DNA of 64,000 nt from Alphaproteobacteria bacterium (GCA_028281925.1 JANQIX010000055.1:1-64000); one strand, 5' to 3'; positions 56,001-63,108 are shown, numbered from the stretch's first letter. Translations and numbers: made by a program. The notes: a model not told the origin generated them from the letters alone.

Positions 56001-57110
56001 GCCGACTTCGTACACCTCGCCATTGTCCGGGTCGTTGATGGCGTAGAGGGAGCTGACGCTGCCGGCACGGAAGATCAGGCGCGGCTCGTCACCGGTGAAG
56101 GTGAAGTCGGTGCCGCCGAGCTCGTTACCGTAGAGAAATCCGGCGTCGCCGGCCGCATCGGGCACGCCGATCGCGTCGTAGATCGTGCCGAAGACCGAGG
56201 GATTGTCGATGTCGCCGTCGGCATTCCCGTCAAGATCGTCGCCGATCGTACCAGGCGCGTCGCTGGACAGCACGACGGTGAAGCTGGGGTTCTCGAGATC
56301 CGGAACCGTGACCAGCAGCAGGCCGTTCGGATCGAATGTCCCGGATACGGCCGCGAGCCGATCGATGGTCGCGCCGGCCGCGTCACCCTCGATCGACGTG
56401 ATGAAGCCCGAGAAGGAAGCGCCCGGCGTGCCGCTGAGCTCGAAGGTGGAGGTTGCCGGATCGCCGCCCTCCGGGTTCGGCCGGAACTCGCTGATCAGAG
56501 TGGGTGTGCCACCGCCAGTGCTGTCTCCGGTGATCGCGATCTCGTCAATGGCGATATCTTCGTCACCGGCATTCAGGTTGAAGGTGACGCGGAGGTCGAG
56601 GATGGAACCGGTGCCGGCGATCGACGCCGCGAAGGTCTGGAAGGCGCTGGTGATCTGTGTCCCGTCGCCATCGCCATCAAAATCAGTGTCGATGGCCGGA
56701 ACCGCGTTGAAGTCATCGCCGTCCGGAAATGACTCTATATTGAGAATGTCCACATAGGCGCCGCCGTCGATGCGGACGGCGAAGTGCACGAAATCGGGCA
56801 CATCCCAATCTTCGTTGGTGCCATCGTCATCTTCCGCCAGATCGACGGAGAAGCCGAGATTGGTGAAGCCCGTGATGTCGATGCCGGTGAAGTCCAGCGT
56901 CACGGGCAGGGCGGCGCCCTCGCCGTCGATATCCATGGCCGCGAACCAGAAGGCGCCGGTCTGGCCGGTAACGTCGATACTGTCACCGATATCGGTGCCG
57001 TCGGTCCGCGTGAAATAGTCGGCAGCGCCGTCGCTGAACTCTGGAACGCTTGTCGAGTAGCGCGTGCCGTTGCCGTCCGTCTCGAAACCTTCGCGAAGGA
57101 TATCGACCAT
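47061..57110 (-). CDS. Giant secreted nuclease/5'-nucleotidase/RTX protein (3349 aa)
   Basis: Approximate domain order: lamin-tail-like and surface modules (1-390); Calx-beta (400-515); OB-like and ExeM-type EEP nuclease (530-1115; SYNVLNL, IIGLQEVQD, NNHFSSKGG, LGDLNEF, SDHDPV). Two complete metallophosphatase/5'-nucleotidase modules follow (1120-1800, LLHFTDQEAN and GNHEFDLG; 1808-2480, ILHASDLEGG and GNHEFDNG). Then come about ten RTX calcium repeats (2487-2800, GGxGNDxL) and a choice-of-anchor-I beta-propeller (2865-3349). There is no Sec signal, which with RTX repeats points to type I secretion. It should cut extracellular DNA and release phosphate and nucleoside. The start at 57110 follows GGGGAG; GTG 57185 is an alternative. 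Confidence 0.88.
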   Translation of the reverse strand: MVDILREGFETDGNGTRYSTSVPEFSDGAADYFTRTDGTDIGDSIDVTGQTGAFWFAAMDIDGEGAALPVTLDFTGIDITGFTNLGFSVDLAEDDDGTNEDWDVPDFVHFAVRIDGGAYVDILNIESFPDGDDFNAVPAIDTDFDGDGDGTQITSAFQTFAASIAGTGSILDLRVTFNLNAGDEDIAIDEIAITGDSTGGGTPTLISEFRPNPEGGDPATSTFELSGTPGASFSGFITSIEGDAAGATIDRLAAVSGTFDPNGLLLVTVPDLENPSFTVVLSSDAPGTIGDDLDGNADGDIDNPSVFGTIYDAIGVPDAAGDAGFLYGNELGGTDFTFTGDEPRLIFRAGSVSSLYAINDPDNGEVYEVGGTNVGTAIFNLDPTAGSDTFGTVNPILGPAPTATFAIEPDNAVQNEGDAGTTDFTFTVTRAGDTSGAASVSYAVSGDADAADFGGTLPSGTVNFADGEATQTITIGVSGDTDVEPNETFTVTLFNPTGGVTIIDAVADGTIQDDDTVVVITPIYDIQGASQVSPFVLGSQTVVDFFATLPADTDNIDGGVVTTQGVVTAVDTNGFYMQDPTGDGDIGTSDGIFVAVSSPTVSVGDSVQVQGTVSEVFPGDTDTRNLPTTQLTNVTISTLPTSLGTVTPQIIGTSGRTPPDANIDDDAFAIYDPVNDGIDFFESLEGMLVTAEDLVVVNGTNQFGEIFAVANGGANASGVSSRGTLNISPDDFNPEKIQIDTDFTISGFSIPSVNVGDQLGDVTGVVGYGFGNFEIIPTVDFTSQVVDNGLTQETTALVGTGEKLTVASYNVLNLDPIVEDPALTDDGLDDVDDDVGDGRFAEIANQIVNNLNAPDIIGLQEVQDNTGAEINGVTAADVTLQTLIDAIVAAGGPTYSFIDNTFIGDETSGGQPGGNIRTAFLYNDARVTLDASSVQTIGGQGSGEAFEGARLPLVADFEFNGETVTVVNNHFSSKGGSAPILGIEQDFAARQEDVTVNGSLDERQTQSNAVQTFVSDKLTADANANVVVLGDLNEFEFISPVTDLESAGLTNLVNDIPDADERYSFIFQGNSQQLDHILVSDSLRNHAEIDIVHTNSEFVANDARASDHDPVVALLDFSPDVFTLELLHFTDQEANAATIDNIDNLSAVLNALRMEDLANDGVADNTLTLSSGDVIIPGLFFDASQAVFGSAGIADIQIQNELGLQAAALGNHEFDLGTAFLAGLIDGSAPGDFSALSGTALDGQDFQGALFPYLSANLGFSTDPNLAPLEVAGGQDTATLQNVVTSSSVSDVNGELIGIVGATVPTIDTISSAGSDIGIFPEDFDSNPTDTQLDALAAVIQLEVDALLAANPSLNKVVLLSHMQQISIELALAERLTDVDIIVAGGSNTRLFDDNDRIRAGDSDQGQYPLFVTNAGGTTTAVVNTDANYKYVGRLVIDFDADGNLIPGSYDETVSGAYATDDQGVADLGAEGLVDPEVDAITDAIQAQIVATESNVFGVSDVFLNGNRSGTFTADDPDGVRTQETNLGNLTADANLVYANQIIADQGLGDPVLVSIKNGGGIRANIGEIVVPAGGTEAERVPNSPVLDENGNVVKPEGGISQNDVQTVLAFNNGLTLLDITKAELKAFLEGAVSALPTGVSGGFPQISGLKFSFDETQTAQTYDASGNIATPGERVQNAGIFDENDQLIAEIVRDGQIVGDANETFRIVTLDFLADAGDEILSNLSNPNRVDLQDLDADGVEDGVVTGAATFADDGSEQDALAEYLNDNFNPDNGGVAYNEADTGPALDDRIQNLTFRQDTVLPEQSGKFTLQILHASDLEGGVDALDRAPNFAAIVDALEDQENTIILSAGDNYIPGPFFNAAGDRATFRDGGIFNDTYNTLFNTTEYDSLREGGGRVDISIMNVIGFDASAIGNHEFDNGSDAFETAIEEDFRDPAGPAGDRWVGAQFPYLSANLDFSGDGDLGNLFTSDILPNTAFATGPAESAAGNTGVPKIAQATTVDVNGEIIGVVGATTQLLQSISSPTGTVETTGGVNDMAALAAVLQPVIDAMTNDGINKIILVSHLQQIALETELAGLLDGVDVIIAGGSDTVLANPDDTLRPGDTANDTYPIVTTDANGDPTLIVSTNGEYSYVGQLTVDFDENGVLVGADGNPVDDVNDLDLTKNGPIATTDENVAAIWGSEDPFAEGTKGAEVEKLTDAVESVVIAQDGNVIGETDVYLNGERGSVRTEETNFGNLTADANLAAAQEFDSEVLVSLKNGGGIRAPIGEIDGTTGEPLPPQDNPLSGKLEGQISQLDIDNSLRFNNSLTLVTLTPEQLKQVLEHAVAATGPGNTPGQFAQVGGISYSFDASLPAGERVQNVAIVDEDGNFIKTIVTHGMVVSDEPIRVVTLNFLVGGGDGYPYPEFEAADPEFFNRVDLPDELSEPGDFDFAAPGTEQDALAEFLGDNHPIGGGTPFDDADTPVEEDTRIQNLEFRDDEVVDGFNRIQIGDDGRDRFFGSNFADLQIGEGGNDRLFGRGGDDVQKGGDGNDLLDGGRGDDWQFGGAGKDRIIGGLGDDFQSGGDGNDKLYGNFGDDTQKGGDGNDKLYGGFGNDLMLGGAGNDHLFGSLGNDTASFEDSQFGVHVELDRDRATTDTGSGIERDWLNSIENIIGSDFDDHIKGDRWKNKIDGGLGNDLISGAEGNDDLDGNQGIDTVDYSDRRGPVEVDLEAGTGSLMARSSNGGFWSWLSGDLDDIFDWFGGYRGRPKQETDKLSNFENVIGTDEDDVIYGDDGDNVLDGGKGDDGLFGRGGDDTLISGNSYDFLDGGEGIDTAVVSGNQEDFVFDQTDGVVTLTRVDNGHVTTIVNTEILKFDDVEIPVPPEATEEITLQFLGRATTSGAEIVAHDPGTQRMFVTTGDGLDVLDISDPTNPTFAFFIDVPAAIAGFTADSVTSVAVKDGIVAVAVSADPETDPGRVAFFDADGTFLNAVTVGSLPDMVTFTPDGMTVLVAIEGEADGGVDPEGSIDIIDISGGVGSATVTTADFTAFNGQEDALRDAGVRIFPGKTVAEDLEPEYIAVSPDGTTAFVTLQENNAVAVVDIATATVTDILPLGVKDHSLPGQGLDTSDRDNGIFIDTAPVVGMYMPDAIASYEADGQTYFVTANEGDARDEDERIEDLTLDPTAFPNAADLQQEGDLGRLQVSNIDGDTDGDGDFDELFAYGARSFSIWDDSGNLVYDSGDDFESIVATQLDPALFNDEGVAGDFDNRSDNKGPEPEGVVVGEIGDSTFAFVGLERVGGVMVYDITDPNSPDFVQYINTRADGDVAPEGLAFIAADDSPTGEALLAVSFEESSTVSLFQIDDDNLFA

Positions 57111-57636
57111 CTTGTGATTACTCCCCTGGATGCGAACCGAGAGCCCGGCTCTCGCTGACCTGTTGAAGCCCACCCCATTGCGCACTTAAGCGGGGGCGGG
57201 ACCGTTCATGTTGGTTGGTGTCGATTAGTCTCGGGACGTCGTGCGTGCCGGGCGCCGATCGGCTAAATTCGGTTGCGCCCGACGGATCGCGCCGCCGCAG
57301 CTACGATGGCAGGCCACCTGTGGCTGGCGGATAAGCGCTGACGCGCGACCCTTCGATCGGCGACCGGGCGATAGCCCCATCACACGGACCGAAACGGATC
57401 TCTTGAGTGGTGATCATGCTGCCGTCCCGTTGTTGATGTCCCTGCCGGCGGTGCGGCCCCGAGACCCGACTTTCTGTCGGCACCGCCACCGAGGGAGAGG
57501 TTCGGCCCTCTCTTCAACGGCGCGATTGATCCTGGAGTCACCGGTGAGTCGTTTCTGCGCAGACATCCGCACCTTTAGGTGCGCATTTCTGTGAAATTGT
57601 TAGCACCCGAAAAAACGTCTTGGCGTTACGCCTTGG

Positions 57637-57651
57637 TTAAATTTCGGTTAA
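57637..57651. promoter_or_regulatory. CtrA-type box TTAA-N7-TTAA
   Basis: TTAA (57637-57640), seven bases, TTAA (57648-57651) is an exact match to the full CtrA recognition consensus of alphaproteobacteria. It lies 527 bases upstream of the giant gene and 403 bases upstream of the gene at 58054. An AT-rich setting raises the chance of a coincidental match. Confidence 0.45.
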
Positions 57652-57652
57652 T

Positions 57653-57670
57653 GTGTCATATATATTTCAT
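57653..57670 (+). promoter_or_regulatory. Pho-box-like direct repeat
   Basis: GTGTCAT (57653-57659), ATAT, ATTTCAT (57664-57670) follows the PhoB half-site layout: two 7-mers related to CTGTCAT with a 4-base AT spacer and 11-base period. The first half matches 6 of 7 and the second 5 of 7. It would fit phosphate-starvation control of the neighbouring nucleotidase gene, although its orientation points to the gene at 58054. Confidence 0.35.
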
Positions 57671-57738
57671 AAATTGACAAGATGTCGCAGTCACGCATTG
57701 AGAAATGTTGCACACTCGTAAGTGCATGGTTCGGAAAA

Positions 57739-57776
57739 TTTGGTTAATTCTGATATCGAGACTCCAGTTAACCAAA
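57739..57776. repeat. Inverted repeat TTTGGTTAA/TTAACCAAA
   Basis: Perfect nine-base arms at 57739-57747 and 57768-57776 are separated by 20 bases. The same GGTTAA hexamer also occurs twice at 57635-57651 inside the CtrA-type box, giving four copies within 140 bases. Confidence 0.45.
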
Positions 57777-58053
57777 AATGCGCTTGATTGATATCCACAG
57801 ACATTAGGTGTTCCGGCATAGATACTTTAAATCGATCCGGGCACGGATCTCCCCGACACGATGGGGTGCGCCATGGCCGGGACGGATTGCCGCATTGCAG
57901 CGGGTCTCGATGCTCTGCCGCCCTCAGAGCGACGGCGTCACCGGATGGCCAAGACTGCAGAATAGCGAGGCTGGCGTTGCCGGACGGCACACCATACCCT
58001 TCTGCATGGCGGACCGGGACCGCGGGCGTCCCACGCCAACAGGAGGACACCCG

Positions 58054-58656
58054 ATGACGAAGCGCATGCCGGCCTTCATGCCTGCCGCGGCGGCCGCTCT
58101 GGCCATTGCTGCCGCGGGCGGATCGATGGCGAAGGCACAGCCTGCGCCTGCCGCGCAGGCGACGTGGGACTGGTTTGCCGAAAACTGCCCGGCCGTCTTG
58201 GCCGCCCCCGACCCGGTGAACTATGCCGGCGGCCTCGACGGCGTCTCGGGCGGTGTCGGCCAAACCGTCGACGGACGCGTCCGCCAGGGCTCGCTGGAGG
58301 TCTCCACCCTGCCGGTCGGCGGCAACCCGGTGCTGCTCATGGTCCACGTCAACGATTATGACGGCGGCCGGGCCGCGCAGTGCATGCTGCAGCTGATCAA
58401 CCCGGAAGAGGCTATGGACGGCCTCGGCGACATCGCCCGAGCGCAGGGGGAACCCCTGCTCGGCGAAGGCAGCGCGCTCGAGCGTGCCGGCGGCCCCGTC
58501 GTGGGCATTCGCACGGACGGCTCCAACCTGAGCGGCATGGACGACGGGGAGATGGTGCGCCTGTCGACGGGCGGCTTTCCGCCGGAGACCGTCCTGCTGG
58601 TGAACGTCGCACCGCAATTCGTGATGCTGTCGCTGCATGTGGTGGAGGCGCAGTAG
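58054..58656 (+). CDS. Secreted hypothetical protein (200 aa)
   Basis: A strong AGGAGG site precedes the ATG at 58054. The N-terminus is a signal peptide (AFMPAAAAALAIAAAGGSMAKA). The mature protein has two cysteines (AENCPAVL, AAQCMLQL) and a beta-rich centre (VLLMVHVNDYDGGR) and C-terminus (TVLLVNVAPQFVMLSLHVVE), like a small periplasmic sensor or inhibitor. No family was recognised. It shares the 943-bp regulatory region with the giant nuclease gene. Confidence 0.65.
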   Translation: MTKRMPAFMPAAAAALAIAAAGGSMAKAQPAPAAQATWDWFAENCPAVLAAPDPVNYAGGLDGVSGGVGQTVDGRVRQGSLEVSTLPVGGNPVLLMVHVNDYDGGRAAQCMLQLINPEEAMDGLGDIARAQGEPLLGEGSALERAGGPVVGIRTDGSNLSGMDDGEMVRLSTGGFPPETVLLVNVAPQFVMLSLHVVEAQ

Positions 58657-58959
58657 CCTCGGCCAAGCGCAGCATTCGTTGGCCTGACGCTGGGCACAGC
58701 CATTCAGGACCGCGGATGATTAAGGGTGTGGGCTCTGACGGGTAGGCTCCCCCGATATCGCGTTCATGGCGACTTCAGGAGTCATAGCCGACACAGCTCG
58801 CACGCTTGAACAGTCAGCCCTGTGCCCAGTTCCCGACCTTCCGTCGGTGTTCCAAATAGGGACGTTTTTCGGAGGTGTGGGAAGGTCGGATTAGCGAACA
58901 GACATCCAGTTGACCGGGCAGTTCATGATGTCCGCTTTCGATTTGTCGCAGCCGCCCTA
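58657..58959. other. Convergent intergenic region with long inverted repeat
   Basis: No gene is visible. The arms CCGACCTTCC (58833-58842) and GGAAGGTCGG (58880-58889) are perfect reverse complements separated by 37 bases. The repeat could form a large hairpin at the end of the LysR gene or be the trace of a small mobile element. Confidence 0.45.
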
Positions 58960-59847
58960 CTATCGGCAGATTACATCAATGAATGCTCTCAGCTTTGGCA
59001 TGACTTGATGTCTGGCGGGGTAGTACAGAAACAAGCCCGGTGAGGTCTGGCAGAAGGCCTCGAGTACCGGGCGAAGTGCGCCTGCATTGACATCTTCCTC
59101 AAAGGTGGTCGCCAAATCGTAGGCCAATCCAACGCCCGCGCGGGCTGCTGCGCGCTTTGCTGTTGGATCGTTGACGATGATCGTTTGCCGAACTGTGTGC
59201 GGCGTGAGCCGTCCATTCTTCAGCAGCTCCCATCGGTAGGTGGTTTGTGAGGTCGTGAGTCGGTATCCGATGCAGGCATGGCACAACAGGTCGTCTGGCT
59301 TTTCGGGAATGCCATGCCGCACGAGATAGTCCGGCGCGCCGACGACCTGCCAGGGAAGTGGACCTGTCAGATTGCGGCCGATCATGTCCGCGTCCACTTG
59401 GTCGCCGAGACGGATGCCGGCGTCGTAGCCATCGCGGGCGAGGTCGACGAGACCGTCGTCGAGCACAAGGTCCAGTGTCACAGCCGGGGCTGCCTCCGCG
59501 AAACGTCTTAGGATCGGCTCGATCACCGGCCCCAACGCGACGCGAGGGACGCTTAAGCGCAGTGTCCCTGTCGGGCCATGGCCTAACCCTGTCGCCTCTG
59601 ACAGGCTTTCGTCCAATTCATCAATCAATGGCCCCGAGCGCTCATAAAGCCCGCGCCCTGCTTCCGTTAGGCCTACACTCCGGGTGGTCCGGGTGAACAG
59701 CGCGACCCCGAGTCGATCTTCCAGCTTGCGTACGGCCACGCTGACGGCTGACCGCGACAGACCAAGCTCGGCCGCCGCGGCCGCGAAATTACCGCGGCGC
59801 GCCACCGCGATGAAGACGGTCAACCCGTCGAGGCGGTCCTGGTCCAC
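58960..59847 (-). CDS. LysR-family transcriptional regulator
   Basis: The 295-residue protein has the LysR winged-helix start LDGLTVFIAVARRGNFAAAA, the recognition helix SRSAVSVAVRKLEDRLGVALF and the continuation LTEAGRGLYE. A periplasmic-binding-like effector domain follows (LRLSVPRVALGPVIEPILRRF onward). The GTG start at 59847 follows GGGGCGA. It is divergent from an MFS-SDR gene pair across 86 bases, the usual arrangement for a LysR activator of that operon. Confidence 0.92.
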   Translation of the reverse strand: MDQDRLDGLTVFIAVARRGNFAAAAAELGLSRSAVSVAVRKLEDRLGVALFTRTTRSVGLTEAGRGLYERSGPLIDELDESLSEATGLGHGPTGTLRLSVPRVALGPVIEPILRRFAEAAPAVTLDLVLDDGLVDLARDGYDAGIRLGDQVDADMIGRNLTGPLPWQVVGAPDYLVRHGIPEKPDDLLCHACIGYRLTTSQTTYRWELLKNGRLTPHTVRQTIIVNDPTAKRAAARAGVGLAYDLATTFEEDVNAGALRPVLEAFCQTSPGLFLYYPARHQVMPKLRAFIDVICR

Positions 59848-59933
59848 ATTCGCCCCTATTGTCGCACGAGGCCCGACACCGCGTCGTCAATGTAGTGTCT
59901 ACCGATACAAAACAGAACCGACAACTATTGGGC

Positions 59934-61118
59934 ATGACCCATCCTGCTTGCCAAAGCCCGAAAGAGCGCGTGCCCGTTTTCCATGCGGTTGCGACGATGC
60001 TGAACGTCGTCCCCTACGCCATGCTGTTCCCGCAGGTGACCGTTCGTCTCGCTGAGGCAGGACGCTCGGCCACAGAGGTTGGTATCTATGGGATGGCCCC
60101 TTTCGCAGTGATACTGACCTTGTCTCCCGCGCTCTCGGCGATGGTCGACCGTCTGGGCCTGGAACGCGCGCATGCCCTCGGCATCGCGGGCGGGGCGTTT
60201 GCGCTTATCGGAACGTCGTTGCTTTTCTGGCAGGGTGTCGCGCGATTGGATGCCTATCTGGCGCTCGCGATCTTGCTCGGCTCCGCCACGGCGTTCACCT
60301 GGACGGCGACCGAGGCCTTGATCGCCCGCCAAACCCCATTGGACGGCATGGGCGCGGCGATGTCCGCCTACCAGCTGGGCTTGGGTCTATCCTTCGCCGC
60401 CGGGCCCTTCCTCCCAGGCGTCTTGACCCTTTGTTCATTCGGAATGGTCGTAACCACGCTGACACTGATGGGCGGTGCCCTCGCTATCAGTCTCGGCGCG
60501 CCATCGGGGCCAAAAGACTCGATGGCGCACACGGAAACGGTATTGGGCGGCCTGCGCCGGCTTCGCGCGGCGCTACCCCTCATTGTCGTTGCTGCTATCG
60601 GCGGCGCCTTTGAGCTCGGCCTCAACGGGGTCCTTCCCCATGTAGCGTTGCAGAAAGGTGTCGAACCCGACATGGCCGTGATGCTCGTGGGCGCACTCGC
60701 TATCGGCGCTCTGATCAGCCACGTGCCCCTGGCGTTCTTCTCCGACCGTGTCTCAACCGTCTTGTCCAAGCGTGCCGCGGTATTCGTGATGATCCTAGGG
60801 TGTGCGGCGCTGGCTGCGTCCCCTTGTCTGCCCTTGGCGATCTGGGTGGCTGCGTTCTCCTTCGGCGCTGGAGGTGCCGCTCTGTACACAATCGTCATGA
60901 TCGAAGTGGGACGTGCACGGGAGACCGTTTCCGTGGCCGCGCTCACGACGGCGGCGGTCTCAGCCTACACCTTCGGAGCCGTCATGGGCCCGCTCATCGG
61001 CGGCACCGTGATCGACTGGGCCGGACCTTCGTCGCTTTGGATCGCGGTCTCGACCCTCGCCGTTGTGGCGCTGCTTACGGCTTTCCTCCGGAACTCGAAC
61101 CATTTGAAGGAGGCATGA
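59934..61118 (+). CDS. MFS transporter
   Basis: The 394-residue protein has about twelve hydrophobic segments. It shows the MFS loop 2-3 pattern (LSPALSAMVDRLGLERAHALGI) and a central cytosolic loop (GAPSGPKDSMAHTETVLGGLRR). The size and symmetry are those of drug/arabinose-type exporters. Its stop overlaps the ATG of the next frame by ATGA, and the SDR gene's ribosome site lies inside its last codons, so the two are coupled. Control by the divergent LysR protein is likely. Confidence 0.88.
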   Translation: MTHPACQSPKERVPVFHAVATMLNVVPYAMLFPQVTVRLAEAGRSATEVGIYGMAPFAVILTLSPALSAMVDRLGLERAHALGIAGGAFALIGTSLLFWQGVARLDAYLALAILLGSATAFTWTATEALIARQTPLDGMGAAMSAYQLGLGLSFAAGPFLPGVLTLCSFGMVVTTLTLMGGALAISLGAPSGPKDSMAHTETVLGGLRRLRAALPLIVVAAIGGAFELGLNGVLPHVALQKGVEPDMAVMLVGALAIGALISHVPLAFFSDRVSTVLSKRAAVFVMILGCAALAASPCLPLAIWVAAFSFGAGGAALYTIVMIEVGRARETVSVAALTTAAVSAYTFGAVMGPLIGGTVIDWAGPSSLWIAVSTLAVVALLTAFLRNSNHLKEA

Positions 61119-61120
61119 CC

Positions 61121-61807
61121 ATGCCAACATACCTCATCGTCGGAGCAAGCCGTGGGATCGGTGGCTCGGCTGCCGCCCACCTCGCCGAGAGCGGCGCGGA
61201 CGTGCTGTCCGTATCACGCTCGCCGTCTCCCATCGGCACTTGGATTGAGGCAGATATCGGAACGGTCAATGGTGTGGCCCGCGTCGTGGAAGCGATCGGC
61301 GAGCGCGCCCTCGACGGACTGCTCTTCCTAGGCGGGATCTGGGAGAAGGGGGCCTTTACCGACAAGTATAGCTTCTTGGAAAGCCCGACCGATGAAATCC
61401 TGCAAGTGATCGCAGTGAACCTGACGGCACCCATCCTGCTGGCCCAAGGATTGGCGCGGAATCTCGCCAAGTCACAAAGCGGTCGGATCATACTCATGGG
61501 CTCCATGTCCGGCTTGCCAAACACCGCATCCCCGGAGGTGGCCAATACGGCCGCCAAGTTCGGGCTGCAAGGTGCCGCCGAGGCGCTCAACTTGTCGCTG
61601 CGCCACTTGGGCATCGCCACGACGGTCATCAATCCCGACAATGTTGCCACTCAGGAGGTGGAGCAAGACATCGCTGATGGCAGCTTCGGGGACCAGGTCC
61701 CAATCCCAATGGACGACATGACCAAGACGATCGACTACGCACTCTCTCTGAGCGCCGCAAGCGCGCCGACCGTCATCGTCCTGCGGCAGACGACACCGGA
61801 AACCTGA
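61121..61807 (+). CDS. SDR-family protein lacking the catalytic tyrosine
   Basis: The 228-residue short-chain dehydrogenase/reductase has the cofactor motif VGASRGIGGSAA near the N-terminus and NxAG replaced by FLGGIWEKG. In the active-site segment GSMSGLPNTASPEVANTAAK the position of the YxxxK tyrosine is Asn142, with Lys146 kept. This predicts altered or lost dehydrogenase activity. ATG 61121 is chosen over 61115 because AAGGAGG is 7 bases away. It is the second gene of the LysR-controlled pair. Confidence 0.82.
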   Translation: MPTYLIVGASRGIGGSAAAHLAESGADVLSVSRSPSPIGTWIEADIGTVNGVARVVEAIGERALDGLLFLGGIWEKGAFTDKYSFLESPTDEILQVIAVNLTAPILLAQGLARNLAKSQSGRIILMGSMSGLPNTASPEVANTAAKFGLQGAAEALNLSLRHLGIATTVINPDNVATQEVEQDIADGSFGDQVPIPMDDMTKTIDYALSLSAASAPTVIVLRQTTPET

Positions 61808-62115
61808 GCTGAGGGCCAACCAAAAGCCGACATTCGAACGCAGCGCAGCATTCCGGATTTGGGCTCCGAGCTGCGGATTACTGCTCTATCACAATCGCTC
61901 TCTTTCGGAACAACAATGCAGTAGCCGCAGAATCAAGAGGTTGGCTGTTCCGGAATGCCGCCCCGAAACGAGTCGTTTGATCCGGTTCGGGCCACAGGCC
62001 GCTGGAGGTCGGCTGTCCTTAGCAATGTGATGAGCCGCCGATTCGTTCTGTTCTTCGCCGCTGGATCGTAGCGCGACATCCGACGTTCCGGCACTGATAT
62101 AGCGCCTGACTGCCT
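61808..62115. other. Convergent intergenic region (308 bp), nothing recognised
   Basis: The region separates the SDR gene from gshB. I saw no gene, repeat or convincing terminator in it. Confidence 0.4.
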
Positions 62116-63066
62116 CTACCTCGCCGTCTCCCGCTTAGCTTCGATGGCGTCCCACAACCTGGCCTCGATGCGGCTGCCGTCCAGGCGGTTGATTTCGTGG
62201 ATGCCGGTCGGTGAGGTCACGTTGATCTCCGTCAGGTAGGGCCCGATGATGTCGATGCCGACGAAGATCATGCCGTTTTCGCGCAAGGCCGGGCCGATGG
62301 CGGCGCAGATCTCCTGGTCCCGCTCGTTCAGCTCAGTGCGTTCCGCGCGGCCGCCGGCGTGGAAATTGGCGCGCGCTTCGCCCTGGCGTGCCACGCGGTT
62401 GACCGCCCCCACGGGCTCGCCGTCCACCAAGAGCACGCGTTTGTCGCCGTCGCGGATCTCCGGCAGGTAACGCTGGACCATCAGCGGCTCGGGATAGAGG
62501 CCGGCGAACATCTCCAACAGTGACGACAGGTTGTCGTCCTCCGGCTTCAGGTGGATCACGCCTGCCCCGCCATTGCCGAACAGGGGTTTCAGGATGATGT
62601 CGCGGTGCTGTTCCCGGAAGGCCGTGATCTCCTCCCGGTCCGCGGTGATCAGCGTGGGCGGCATCAGCTCCGGAAAACGGGTGATGAACAGCTTTTCCGG
62701 CGCGTTGCGCACCTGAGCGGGGTCGTTCACCACCAGCGTGTCGGGATGGATCAGCTCCAACAGATGGGTGGCCGTGATATAGCCCATGTCGAACGGCGGG
62801 TCCTGACGCATCAGCACCACATCGACCGTGGAGAGGTCGAGCCGCTCCGGCGCGCCGAGCGTGAAGTGGTCGTCTTTCACCGGGCGCACGGCCAGAGGCC
62901 ACGCCATGGCGGAGACGGTTCCCTGCCGATACGCAAGCTGCTGCGGTTGGTAATAGAAGAGTGTGTGGCCCCGGTGCTGCGCTTCCAGCGCCATGGCGAA
63001 GGTGCTGTCGGCGGCAATGTCGATGCCATCGATGGGGTCCATCTGGATGGCGACTGTCAGAGTCAT
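62116..63066 (-). CDS. gshB: Glutathione synthetase
   Basis: The 316-residue ATP-grasp enzyme joins gamma-glutamylcysteine to glycine in the cytosol. It opens with [20 protein letters not shown], carries the [21 protein letters not shown] block, the ATP-grasp loop [14 protein letters not shown], and ends with [18 protein letters not shown]; each is characteristic of bacterial GshB. The length is normal. It is 42 bases downstream of the SirB1-like gene and probably co-transcribed. Confidence 0.96.
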   Translation of the reverse strand: MTLTVAIQMDPIDGIDIAADSTFAMALEAQHRGHTLFYYQPQQLAYRQGTVSAMAWPLAVRPVKDDHFTLGAPERLDLSTVDVVLMRQDPPFDMGYITATHLLELIHPDTLVVNDPAQVRNAPEKLFITRFPELMPPTLITADREEITAFREQHRDIILKPLFGNGGAGVIHLKPEDDNLSSLLEMFAGLYPEPLMVQRYLPEIRDGDKRVLLVDGEPVGAVNRVARQGEARANFHAGGRAERTELNERDQEICAAIGPALRENGMIFVGIDIIGPYLTEINVTSPTGIHEINRLDGSRIEARLWDAIEAKRETAR

Positions 63067-63108
63067 CGTCTGGTCTCGTGTTGGCGATGGCGGTGCGGGC
63101 GTTTGGGG

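Larger units (their letters stand above)
57111..58053. other. Long divergent intergenic region (943 bp) with AT-rich core
   Basis: This is the longest gene-free stretch of the window, between the giant nuclease gene and a small secreted protein. The half next to the giant gene is GC-rich, with small hairpins at 57495-57512 and 57568-57583. At 57590-57800 the sequence becomes strikingly AT-rich and holds CtrA-like and Pho-box-like elements and four GGTTAA-type boxes. No protein or known RNA gene was seen. Confidence 0.6.

Noticed and set aside
57674..57702. TTGACA at 57674 as a promoter for the gene at 58054
   Set aside because: The -35 is perfect, but no acceptable -10 lies 16-18 bases downstream.
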